A stretch of DNA of 64,000 nt from contig JAALGY010000054.1 in the NCBI GenBank assembly GCA_032358165.1, positions 1,860,001 through 1,924,000 of the forward strand. The letters are read 5' to 3'. Under the pieces are notes generated by a model. It was given only the letters and a program-made list of their open reading frames with translations, made no database searches and was not told the DNA's origin. The position numbers and the translations under genes were made by a program. Shown one piece after another: positions 48,801-59,592 of this stretch. Each line of letters begins with the position of its first letter. Position 1 is the stretch's first letter. The DNA comes from Diplosphaera chodatii (lineage: Eukaryota; Chlorophyta; Trebouxiophyceae; Prasiolales; Stichococcaceae).

Positions 48801-51155
48801 TTTGCTCACTTCGGTGCAACTAGGCCACTCAGCCCAGTCGAAGCCTGCCCAGGCGCTTGAAAGCTGATGGTCGTCATGTTGCCGTGATCGACAGTGCATG
48901 TGCGAATGAAGCAATGGATCAGCACATGGCAAGCCCAGGCAATGCATACCTGCAACAACACATCTATGGCGGCATGCGCTGTCGCGGCGTCAGCTGCTGC
49001 CTCTGCTGCGGTCACCAGCTCGGAGACAGCCAGCGCCAGCAGGCTGCGCGCCCGTACAGGCTGCGCTGGCTGCGCACCATGCTGGTTGCTTGTGGGACCC
49101 TCAGGCAGCCTGCCTGCTGCGAGGGCGTACGGCATTGGAGTGCCGCCTTCGACACCTTGCTGAAGGCTGCCGACGGCTGTGGCCACAACTGGCGCTGCGT
49201 CTGGTGCTGTTGGGCCGCTCGACACCATATTGGCCGTGCCAGCTTCCGGTTCGGTTGCGGCAGCGTCCGCAAGTACACCCGGCAGTGGGCCAGTCGCATG
49301 CGCAGCGGGGCGTGGCAGCACTTCTACAAAGTCCTCCAACTGCCCCAGAGCCTGCCAGATATGCATGCTGTGTCATTTGTACATGGTTACACTGCACAGC
49401 ACGTCAAAGAAGCTAGCGCAAGATGTGTCAATTGATCATGTGTCTTTTGGATAGCATACACAACCTGTGGGTTCGTTGACATACCTGCGACAACTCCCCG
49501 CAGCGCGCTAATGCTGAGATGTATGCCGTGTGCAGCGGCGGCGCGGGGCCCGCCGCCAGCTGCGCCGCCGTGAAGGCGACCTCCGCAGCCGCAGCGCCCC
49601 CCTTCATGCCCTGCCCAGTTCGTGCAGTGTGCCGTCGGCGTCTGTGTGCCCATGGGACAGATGATGATCCTGCTGGCCATCCCTAGACTGGCCAGACCAG
49701 GACATGACCTGCCAACGGTTTGCCCTCATGCCAAGAGCAGCAAGCAAGCAGATCACAACTGCTCTGGCTGGACCGAGGCCTGACCTGCAGCCGGATGACC
49801 TGGGCCCAGGTGTCCAGCTGCCTGGGCTGCCCGGTGCGCTTGCACACAGCATCATCGGCAGCAATTGCAGCGTCCTGCATGGCAGGGAGGGCCCTACCCG
49901 TCAGTTCTCCTCCATCTGGGGCGCCTGAGGGCGGGAAACCTGAGTGTTCTTGAGGCAGAGCTGTGGCCTGCAGTCTGCAGGTATTGTGGGCGGTACCGCT
50001 GTGAGCAGATCGCCGGCACGCATCGCCGCCACCGCCACGGTGCGGCACATTGCAGGCGTCGCCCGCCCCGCCGTGACACGCTCGTCCAGCCGTTGCAGGG
50101 CGTCCTGCATGTCATCGACTCGTGTCTTGGGCTGGCTGCTGTGTCTGACGAGATGTGCACTCCAGATGCTGCTACTGCAGTAACATGCTTGCACTAAGGA
50201 CAAGGCAGCTGGCCAACAGCGCTTCCTGCAAAGCAGAGCCCGGACTGCATGTAGCTTAATGCACTGAGAGTGCTGCGGAGTGCACAGAGTGGCAGCCTGG
50301 CCAGGGAGCCACCTTGAGGCGGCCGGCGTTGCACAGCGCCCGGATGACGTGGCCGTGCGCCAGGTACCCGGCGGGCAGCCGCTCGCCCCACATGCGGTGC
50401 AGCAGCCGCAGCGCAGTGTCCCCGTCCGCCAGCTCCGCCGCCGCAAACAGCGCCGCGTCAAACAGCTTGCCGCGCGCCATGCGTGAGGCCTGCGAAGAAG
50501 CACATCCAATCTCACGCACGCAGTTGCACCCCCTGCAAGCCTCCACCTTCCGCAGTCATACCACAATGCACCACCGCAATCCAATGCAGTGTCAGCAGCA
50601 GGGTCTCTGCCTCGCGCATCAGGAAGTGTTAGATACCGGGAAGTTGATTTCGAACAGGTCCATGGCGGCCTGCGGGTGCCCGCTGCGCACGAGCGCGTCC
50701 ATGCGGTCTGCAAGGCCAGCTGCCGCCCAGTCTTGCTGCGTGTCCGGCTGCCAGGGTGTCCTCTCCCGGGGCTCACTCGCCCAAGCGCGCCGCAACCCTG
50801 CAACAGGCTGCGGCGCTGGAAGTGCCGTGCTGGCGCTGTAAGAGATGGGCGCCTGCTGCACGCCTCGCTGGCGGCACCACCAGCTGGCATGCTGGTACAC
50901 GCTGCTGCCGCGAATGCTGTTGACCTGCTGACGACTTGCGGGTAGGACCCTGTGCTGAGTATTGCCGCAGGATGCTGGGGTGCTGCTGGCATGGGCAGCA
51001 ACATATGCAGTGGAGTGGACCTCGCACGAGCCAGCTGCCAGGTGGTGCACGCTGCCCGCAGCTGCAAAGCTGTCAGTGCCCACCCTGCCGCCAGCAAGCA
51101 TGCAGCTGGCAGTCTGCAGCAGGGCCGCCAGCCGGCTGCCATGGCGGCCGCCCAT
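45887..51155 (-). CDS. Pentatricopeptide-repeat-like protein, probably organellar
   Basis: Long multi-exon gene made of helical-repeat pieces of the PPR type, proteins that bind organelle RNA. The ATG at 51155 gives MGGRHGSRLAALLQTASCML, a plausible organelle presequence. Repeat-like segments include MDALVRSGHPQAAMDLFEIN, AHGHVIRALCNAGRL, DGYTYAALTRGYAQAGDMQR (about 48480-48420), PHVYTALLGAAAATGDAALA (about 48100), APAYGAALVAAVRTFDTPA, GAHLYASLISACASGKDG, VENQLMRVHCHAGDLAGAVA and NRYSWALLMSAARYMRNGDF (about 46170). Acidic and Gln-rich inserts lie between repeats (around 47500-47750). A final exon ends YASSDDDWGF with TGA at 45889-45887. Exon borders between repeats are only partly resolved, and repeat number is about eight or more. 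Target RNA is unknown. Confidence 0.7.
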
Positions 51156-51337
51156 TGCGACGCCCCTTCTCTTGGGCTGGCCGCTGTCCACTGCTGCACC
51201 GCAGGTGTCCCTCACGTGTGAGCTGCAGATGCAGCACCACAGCGGCTGCTGCGGCTCGCTGCCTGCCGCCGCTCTGCAGCCGCTTGCTGCTGGGCTGCAG
51301 CCGGTGCTGCACTGCAGCGGGTGACGCCGGCGCCCCT

Positions 51338-51754
51338 CTACTCATCGTCGACCTCCATGCCAGCCACCTGGCGGCGCTCCTTCACGGCCTCCCTTGCCGC
51401 CCGCTTGCTGGCGGCGTCCTTCACCTTGATGCCCTTCAGCGCATCAGCAAGACCATGAAACGGGACATCTGGCAGCGCTGTTATGCGCTTACGGCAGCAA
51501 GCGCTGCAGCACCACACATGCACCAGGCAGCGCATGAGGATGCCCCTTGGTTTCAACCATACCGCAACGACCACGTTCTTGCGGATGCGGATGCCCTTTG
51601 CCTTCTTGCCCTTCTTGAGCTGCTTGGGCTTGGCCGCCAGCGCCTTCTGCTTCGCCGCCGCCTTGTCTGCCGTCTTCTTCTTGACTGCCGCCTCGCGCTG
51701 CAGGTCGAAGGCGTGCTGCTTGCGCCGAGTGTTCTGATTGTTCTTCTTCGACAT
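51338..51754 (-). CDS. Small lysine-rich basic protein
   Basis: A short gene starting with ATG at 51754 (MSKKNNQNTRRKQHAFDLQR). It is dominated by Lys, Arg and Ala (KKKTADKAAAKQKALAAKPK) and then reads GKKAKGIRIRKNVVV. An intron-like stretch follows from about 51565 to 51450, and the C-terminus reads DALKGIKVKDAASKRAA with an acidic end GMEVDDE at the stop 51338. The composition suggests a nuclear or nucleolar, possibly ribosome-biogenesis-associated protein, but I do not recognise the family. The two similar phrases KGIRIRKN and KGIKVKDA stand out. The exact intron borders are not settled. It lies head to tail, about 180 bp downstream of the PPR-like gene start on the opposite side of transcription order. 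Confidence 0.6.
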   Translation of the reverse strand: MSKKNNQNTRRKQHAFDLQREAAVKKKTADKAAAKQKALAAKPKQLKKGKKAKGIRIRKNVVVAVWLKPRGILMRCLVHVWCCSACCRKRITALPDVPFHGLADALKGIKVKDAASKRAAREAVKERRQVAGMEVDDE

Positions 51755-52516
51755 CTGCAGATCCCATTGCTGAGGTCAGGCTGTGTGCCGCCGCGTGAAA
51801 GTGCAGGCTGGATGAGCCAAATTGGGGATTTAAGGCAATGGCGATAGACCGCGTCACCATCAAGGATTGACCCTACTGGTATCACCACTCGATGCAACGC
51901 AAAGACGCCCTGTGCCCTAGTCAGCGCCTGCTGCTTGCCGGTGCGGCCGTGCGCGCAGGGGGCTGCATCAGCTGGGCGCGCCGGTGTGGCTCAAGATGAG
52001 GTGAGCAAACCGTGCTGTCGATCGCAATGGAAGGCCTTTGGCACCGCAACCGGGTGCGGCATACTGTCAAGTACGATATCAGTTTCTCAGACGTGCCCCA
52101 TCTGCAGGAGGCCAACATACCTTGTTTCGGAGGCGATCCCTAGGCTCTGTGGCAGAGCATAAGCGTCAAGCGTGCCCGCACCGACCAGGAACTTCGAAGA
52201 CGTTATCGGACAAGTGGGGCGAAGATCAACCGATGCAGTCAGCCTCATGACCATGCTGACATCTACGTCCTGCGTCCTGCAGGAGCTGAGCAGATCAATG
52301 GACATGTGCCGATGTGCCGATGAAAGCTTGTGGGGTTTGTCAGTGCTTGATGTCAGGGGAACATGGTCGGTCGAGTGGTTGTTGGGTGGTGAGGGGCTGG
52401 AACTGTCTTTGCATGCCGCCCAACTCAGAGCTAGTTGAGCACAAGCAGCATGGACATGCCTACGGTGTGGCGTACATGTCAGTGTACACTCTAAACTGGT
52501 GATGGGGAGCACCGCA
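51755..52516. other. Intergenic
   Basis: About 760 bp between the start of the small basic protein gene and the stop of the next minus-strand gene. It should hold the promoter of the former and the 3' UTR of the latter. No motif-bearing open frame, RNA gene or repeat was seen. Confidence 0.4.
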
Positions 52517-54168
52517 TCACTCTGCCCGTACCCCAAATAGACGACCGTCCGGTGGCAGGAATGTCAGCTGCGGCGCGGCAAACATTCCACCGAAGAGGCT
52601 GGGGTAGCTGCGTCCCCTGATGATGACGACAGCCCGCCGGGCGCCCGCTTGACATGGTGTAGGGCTCTCCACCACAACGCGTCCCCAGCGTGGATGGTGC
52701 TGCATGTCTGGCTTGCAAACTGCATAAGATAGAGCAGTTGCAGCCAGCGTTGCAGCGGCATCTGCCAGCGGCACACGCTGAGAGCCGTCATCCAGCAGCA
52801 CAGCCACCTGCGATGCATTGCACACCAGTGAGGGCTGATTGGGAAGACATGTCACATAAAAGCTGCTATCCTGTGCTGGTGACACATGCAATGTTGTGTC
52901 TGTCACCTCGCATTCATAGAAGAGCCTGTTGCCGGTGGACCACCCTGTCTGGCCGAATGACACCTCGAAGCGCAGGCAAGGCCCGCCGTCCAGGAGCGCA
53001 AGGGCATCGGGCAGACTGAACCCGCGTGCACGTAGCTCCCTCACCAGGTCCACCGACTGGCTGATCTCGCACCACACTCGAGTAGGCGCAATGGCGTGGG
53101 GCCGCTGTGAGCCTGCAATGCCAGCAGCTGTGATGCTCTACGATGTTCAGCTGCACTGCTGTCGGAGGTCAGTTGCAGGAGGCAGGCTGTGCCAACACGT
53201 GACGGACAGAATAGTGCAGAGCAGTGTGTTTGACTCACCGCTGATTGACAGGAGCATGCTGTCGAGCGAAGCGACAGGCCGCAGCGGCGGCGGGACATTG
53301 ACATCATGTGGATTACTGTTGGTATCACCTGGCTCCCAGACCTGTGGAGCACGCTGATGACGTGAGTAATTTCGTGATGCGGGCCCCATCTGCCACGCTA
53401 TTGCTATGCGACCTGAAGCATCTGTGTGCACAGGCGGGGCGCTGTCTTACCCATGACTTGCGGTCGAAACCAGACTGTTGCCAAGGGGTGGTAACAGCCT
53501 GCCGCACCAGCCGGCATGTATAAGTGGTTGGCTTTGACGGTTGAACAATGTAGTGATGACGTCTGATTTTGTTGGAGCAGGCCGGTACACTATGAAGGTA
53601 GACACTTGCAACCTCACATGGACACCAATGCCGCTTGTATGCTGCAGGCTCGTCAGAAACAAGGGGTTCTGCAGTAGGTTGGTGCGGTACAAATCAAGGT
53701 ACATGCGGGCAGCGCCCCTTCCTGCAGCAGGTGAACTACTCAGCGACTACGTTCGCCTTGATGTTGCAGCCTGATAGCAAGCAGAGTGAGGAAGATCGTG
53801 CAACCCAACGAGCAGAAGCAAACGTGAAAACCTGCAGAGTGACGGTTTGCCAGATGACGAGCTTGTTGCGGCAGGCGCAGCAGCCACAGCTCGTTGCTGC
53901 GTGCCAGGGCCGACCTGCGTGTCCAGCAGCGCGAAATGGCTTCTATGAAAGCGCGAGTAGGCCGTAAGGAGTCAATACTGAACAGATGACCCCTTGACCT
54001 CGTTCAAGGAAGAGTGGCCGTCACAAGCTCTCACCATCTCCCGCACACAGGTGCCGCATTCAGCAGAAGATCTGCGGGTCCCAGACAGTCGAGCACTCGC
54101 AGCAGCAGGTCATCGCCGAGCGCAGCGTCCAGAGTCACCGTCGCAGCAATGACGTCAGTGCCAGCCAT
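52517..54168 (-). CDS. F-box protein with an FBA-like C-terminal domain
   Basis: Likely substrate receptor of an SCF ubiquitin ligase. The ATG at 54168 gives MAGTDVIAATVTLDAALG, followed by the F-box core DDLLLRVLDCLGPADLLLNA and VCGRW. A phase-2 intron splits the last Trp, and the next exon continues SALARSNELWLLRLPQQARH, completing the motif. Downstream exons read YLDLYRTNLLQNPLFLTSL, VWEPGDTNSN, and then WCEISQSVDLVRELRARGF with CLRFEVSFGQTGWSTGNRLF. These pieces follow the layout of F-box-associated (FBA) domains of the FBXO2/FBXO6 group, which begin with YxxNLLxNP and contain a conserved EWC-like segment. It stops at 52517 (GRLFGVRAE). Glycan-binding ability is not implied. A similar gene begins at 63357. 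Confidence 0.72.
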
Positions 54169-55321
54169 TGCCCTGCGGATTGAATTCAGGCTGGGACATG
54201 AAACACAGCCTGGAACATGGACTCTGCTTACAAGGCATTCACTAATGCTCACAGCCTTGCTGGCAGTCTATGTGAAATGCCGATGATATGGCACGCACCT
54301 CACCCGCAGTGCATGACCGCAGGTTTGTCATCAGCAGGTCACTGTGCAGCTGACACCGGCAACTGCTCCGCGATACGCTGTGCCATGTGCTGACCCTCCT
54401 CAGACATGCGTTGACCACCTCCAAGATTCGCTGAAGCGAGTTGTGCGCCAGTTGACACCTTGGGACGCGCGTGATCTTGAGCGGTGACACCCACTGCAGC
54501 TCCTGCCTGTGCTGCGTGAAACACTGGAAACAGCTCGTTCAGCAAGCTGATGTTGTTTGTGTATCGTCGCAGAGCCACCTCCTGCTCGGATGTGCGTGCT
54601 GTGCCGCTCAGGTACTGTGACATCTGCCTGCAGCCTCCGTCCCAATCAGAAGCTATGCTTCGCAGATCGCTTCAGGCACCGCAGTCCGGATCGAGTTTGC
54701 GCTACCTAGAGTGGAAGTGTCGCTGAAGGCACAGGCGAGCATAGTGCAGGAAGCCACGAATAGACGAAATGCTTGCCAGAAAAGGCGAATCCACGCGGAA
54801 AGGCGCCCCCCATCGCAGGGCCACAAATAGTCGGCATCTTGATGATCTCCTTTCCGCTGAGTGATCGGTAGCAGGGGTGCCGCAGACATGACATCACAGC
54901 TCCAGTTCGCCGCAGGTCGTATTACAGAAGCAGTGTGTTGATAGTTTGGTTGGTGTGGCACCATTGCGGTCTCCTTGGTCGGCTGCCTTGGTTCGCTGCT
55001 TGAGGTTCAGGCACGCCGAGCTCGGAGGTCAGGCACTGCTGCGGGAGGATTTGCTCCCGCAAGCATGTTGTAGTCAGCGTCTTGCGCAGACAGGGGTGGT
55101 CAGTATTAAGGTGTCAGGCTTGCGGCCTTGGGTGACGCCAAGTCCGGGACTTTAGGTGCACAGCGTCTTGTGGCAGGCTCAGCCGCCAACGCTGCGCAAA
55201 CTGGGCAGCGCAGCCTAGCTGCGGCTGCCGAAGCTTGTGACATGCGCATCTGAAAGGGCCGGCGCCGACACCCCGCGCGGGGGTGTAGTTCAGCCGAGCC
55301 CCCTCCCACCTGAGTGGCAGC
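54169..55321. other. Intergenic between divergent genes, with a possible extra exon
   Basis: Lies between the F-box gene (minus) and the response regulator (plus), so it should carry both promoters. On the minus strand, 54623-54339 reads a helical-looking stretch (QMSQYLSGTARTSEQEVALR) that might be an upstream exon of the F-box gene, since the related gene at 63357 also has a helical N-terminal extension. I could not link it with a convincing splice pair. Confidence 0.35.
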
Positions 55322-58300
55322 ATGGCAGGGGCAGACAGCGCAGTGAAGCCCGAGCCGAAAGCAGATCTGGGCGGCTCCGGGGGATCGTCTCAGCTGCCAG
55401 GCTTCCCTTCGGGGCTGCGTGTGCTCGTGGTGGACGATGATCCGACATGCCTCATGGTGGTCTCCGCCATGCTGAAGAAGTGCAACTACGAAGGTCAGTC
55501 TGTCAACTCACCAGACGTGCTGTACACATGATAGAATCGTTGGCCGACCAGAGCCACGTCCCGCATTCTGGCAGCGCGTTGCTTCCCGGTGATCGACTCG
55601 CTGACCTGTCACCTGACTGATGTTGTGTTCGGTCAGCAAGCAACAACGCGGCTGGATGTGCTTGAAGCAAGCCCTGAGCTGCTTGCTGCAGCGTTTGCAA
55701 CGAGTTGCCACACCTGATGAACATCTGATCTTGACAAGCCTGCAAATGTTAGTCAGGCGCAGTGCTCCAAGTGCCATGCAGCAGCTCTGATGCTAGGTCG
55801 CAGCATGCACCTCGTCCATACAGGGTCAGCGTGTTGGTCGAAAAGAGACAGTTGCGGCAGTACACCACTGCCGCTCGCGACGCGTTCTCAGCTTTGGTCG
55901 ACATGTGCGGATGTCTGTGACGGCTGACAAAACATGTTGTATCTGCCATTTGCAGTGACCACCAGCATCAACGGCATGTCCGCACTGGAGGAGCTGAGGC
56001 AGCATCCAAACCACTACGACCTTGTGCTGTCGGACGTGTACATGCCAGGTAAATGTACCACACAAGAATGGTGCAAGTTGTTGCGTGGACGGTGGCATGC
56101 ATGAAGCAGCAATCTGACCGTCTATGCGCCTTGTTGTTGCAGATATGGACGGCTTCAAACTGCTGGAACACATCGGCCTGGAGCTCGACCTCCCAGTCAT
56201 CAGTGAGCATCTGACGACCTGCTGATGTACTTGTGCCAAGCCAAAGAGGATGCAACAAAAGCTTGACCGCTGAGGATGAGCTCACTGCAGTGATGTCGTC
56301 CAATGGGGAGACGAATGTGGTGCTGCGGGGCGTGACGCATGGCGCTGTGGATTTTTTGATCAAACCCGTTCGCATTGAGGAGCTGCGCAATGCATGGCAG
56401 CATGTTGTGCGGCGGCGCCGAGAGTCGGTGAGTGCACATGAGCTGAACTGCTGCACATTTGCGCTGATACAGCCGCAGAGTTGGGTTCACAATCAAGCAA
56501 TCAACTCAAGTAGAAAGGGCAGAGGGCATGGATAGCGTCAGCCTGAATTGCCAACATTGCAATGCACAGGCAATCAGCAAGGACTCAGAGGAGGACCACG
56601 AAGACGAGGCAGCCAAGCGCCATGACAAAAAGCGGAAGAGTGACGAGCGGGTGTGCGCTGGGCGCCAGCAAGACATCCTGGGACAAAGCATGGCTGCTGA
56701 GCTGATGCTTGAGTGCAAGCATGTGAGCGCAGCAAGGTGCAAGGACTGACATCCCATTCCTCACCCTGCACAGCGAAAGAGCGGCGAGCACAGTGATGGC
56801 GAGGGCACCAGTGCCAAGAAGGCGCGAGTCGTGTGGTCCGTGGAGATGCACCAACAGTTTGTCAATGCGGTCAACACGCTGGGCGTCGACAGTGAGTCCC
56901 GGCTCCATAGCACAGCCAGCTGCTGCAGTTGCCGGCATGCGCCTGTGTACAGCAGCAAAGATGGATGGTGTTCCTCGGATCCAATGGCCTTGCTGGTGTC
57001 GACTCGTGCAGAGGCAGTGCCAAAGCGCATTTTGGACCTGATGAATGTGGAGGGTCTCACACGGGAGAATGTGGCCAGCCACCTGCAGGTGGCCACCATC
57101 AGCCTGCACAGCGCTGCTGCGCACCCTGTTCACCACAGCTGCAGAGGCGCAAACAGGGGTGAGCATTGGTTTCATCAGCGCCGTTGTGCCTGACCCGCAG
57201 AAGTACCGGCTGTACCTGAAGCGGGTGTCGGGCGTGGCGCCGGCTGGCCCCAGCGGCCGTGGAGGCGGCGGCAAGGGCGTGCGGCTGCCGGGCATGCCCG
57301 GTGTGGGCCACGACGCCGCTGCTGCAGCGAATGAAGCGCCCGGCGCACTGCCGGACGCGATGTTGACCGACATGCAGTCGCCCCCAGCGCCCGGCACCGA
57401 CGCGTCCGGAGCCACAGCAGCAGCAGCCGTGCCCGCAGCGCCCATGGCCGGCTTCACCTCGCCACCGATGGGCATGCATCAGGTGCCACCCGTGCTGCAT
57501 CCTCATGCTTTGCTGCGTGCCCAATGTCCCTGGACTTGGACAGCCAAGCTGCATGGAGGCGACCCATCCTGAGCAGGGTGTGTTGAGGCGTACACTCTGA
57601 ATGCAGGCCCCAATGTTGCAGCCAGGCGGCCCGGGGGCTGTGCCGGACCACATCATGCGCATGCAGCTGCAGACGCTGCAGATGCAGGCCATGAGTCTCG
57701 GCGTGGGGGGTGCCCTACCCGGCGCCTTGCCCGGCAGCTCAACGCCCATGATGGTGTGCATGCATGCACTCTTGATTCGTTGCTTTGTCGGTCCCAGCTG
57801 GCATGTCTTCGTCATGCTGCAATGAAACTCACAGCCAGCTGCCATCTGCAGCGTGGCAACGCCAATAGATGTTCAGTCAGCCCTATGTTGATGGGGTCCG
57901 TGTTGCTGACGTGCAGACGGGGGGCCTGGCTGCGCCTGGCATGCAGGGCCTTGGCAGCGGCGCTGGGCCAGCTGGCTTCCCAATGCCTGGCGGCATGACC
58001 ATGGGCAGTATGACCGGCATGCCAAGTGGGTTTGAACGCCACGCTGTCTGCACTTGCTGCTCAAGTGTTGCAGAGACCGTGAGCAGATGAACCCGCACCT
58101 ACCCCGGCAGCCGACCTTCAGTTTTCGCACCTCTTGCAGGTCTGCTGCCGGGGCTCGAGTATGGCATGCCGCCGCCGGGTGCCTTCACCGGGGACATGAC
58201 CTGGGCCAACCTCGCAGGGCAGGTGCGCTGCCGTGTGCCCCTAGGCATACCACAAGCATCCTGGTCAGCTGTACTTGTGGACGACGCCTGTACTTGTGGA

Positions 58301-58950
58301 CGACGCATGACCCGACCACATCACCGAGTGCTACCATTCCTGACGTTGGCAAGGTTGCGTGCCTGCAGCCTGGGTTTCTCAGCGATGGGCAGGCTGGTCT
58401 GCTGGCGCAAAGTGCCCCAGTCACCAGCGGAAGCCTGCAAAATGCATCGCCTGCGCAGGGCGGCGCGCAGCTGCAGCAGGCACAGTCGTTGCAGCAGCCA
58501 CAGCAACAGCAGCCCCAGCCGCAGCACGCCTCGCCGCCACTGGACCGCGACCCTCGGCAGCAGCCGCAACAGCAGACACCCCAGCAACACAGCGGGTTGC
58601 AGCACCAGCCGCTGCAGGCATCGGGACATGGTCCACAGCACACGCCGCAAAGCCTGCAGCTGTCGTTCGAGCAGCATCAGCAGCAGATGGCGTCGGCTGT
58701 GGGGCAGTACCCTGGGCTGCCTTTTGGGCCAATGGGGGCGCCGATGGGACATCTGCCCGGATACCCACCACCGTTGCCGCCACTACAGCAGCCCTTTCAG
58801 CCGCACCCACAGCCCCAGTCACAACCACTGCCGGTGGCAGGTGTGCCTGCTGGCGGTGCTAGCAGCGGGGCGCCTGTCCCGGGCGAAGACCCCAGCAGCA
58901 TGGACGACATCCTAAACTACTTTCTGAAGGATGCCGCCGCGCCCGAGTGA
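55322..58950 (+). CDS. Type-B response regulator (receiver + GARP DNA-binding domain)
   Basis: Phosphorelay transcription factor like plant type-B ARRs. The ATG at 55322 gives [16 protein letters not shown]. The receiver domain has [20 protein letters not shown] (acidic pocket), then [31 protein letters not shown] (phospho-acceptor Asp in LSDVYMP, split by an intron), the [19 protein letters not shown] segment, and [20 protein letters not shown] (conserved Lys). An acidic and basic linker with a nuclear-localisation-like [11 protein letters not shown] follows. The GARP domain reads [51 protein letters not shown] and [11 protein letters not shown], spread over three exons. The long Gln/Pro/Gly-rich tail ends [18 protein letters not shown] with the stop at 58948-58950. 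All receiver catalytic residues are present, so it should be phosphorylatable. Whether the input is cytokinin, light or something else cannot be said. Confidence 0.93.
58269..58306. repeat. Perfect 19-bp tandem duplication in an intron
   Basis: Two identical adjacent 19-bp copies (58269-58287 and 58288-58306) lie within an intron of the response-regulator gene, between the exon ending WANLAGQ and the exon starting PGFLSDGQ. They look like a recent replication-slippage event without coding effect. Confidence 0.85.
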
Positions 58951-59592
58951 TGGGCTGCCGACTGCTGGGTGGTGTTGTGCAGCCACCAGAGGCCCGGCCA
59001 GTTGCTAGCCAACATAGGAGAGGGATTCGCACATTGCCGCAGGCTGCCGCCGCCGATTTTGCTAGCACCATGCTTCGCTCTGCACCAGCCAGGGCAGGAG
59101 CACCATGATGCGAGCACACCATCCGTTTTCGTCGCTATTCAATGAGAAACATGGTGTGGCCCACGATGAGATGGGCCATTCTTTTGGAGCTTTTGGCGAA
59201 TGCCAAGCATTTGTGAGGGAACGCAGCTGAGTCTGCTGATTCGAACACCAAGTGCGACAACGGTCTGCTTGGGACCAGCATGCCCCGCCAGTTGGGAACC
59301 TGACGATGCACTTGCAGGATGATGCCTCTTGTCTGACCAACGGTCTGCTGAAAGCAGCAAGCCTGACTTGCACCAATCATTGCACGGTATGTGACCGGAG
59401 TCGTGTTACTAGGCCAGCTCTCAGCCACACTTGGCTGTAGATGCTGTAATGGTGGAAAGGCAGACACTTCACTGAAATGTTCGGCACAGATGACAGCAGC
59501 TCGTTGTCAAGGTGGTGCAATCAGGCAAGCCCTGTGTTGCACTACTGCTCATGTGCGCAACTGCTGGCGTTGCCTCCGTTCGCTGGCAATGT
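58951..59592. other. Intergenic, convergent 3' ends
   Basis: About 640 bp between the stop codons of the response regulator (plus) and glutathione synthetase (minus). It presumably carries both 3' UTRs. No gene or repeat was seen. Confidence 0.45.

Noticed and set aside
49901..51199. 432-codon open frame on the minus strand
   Set aside because: It runs through PPR gene exons and introns in a frame without repeat motifs; the PPR-like helices are in other frames with splice sites.
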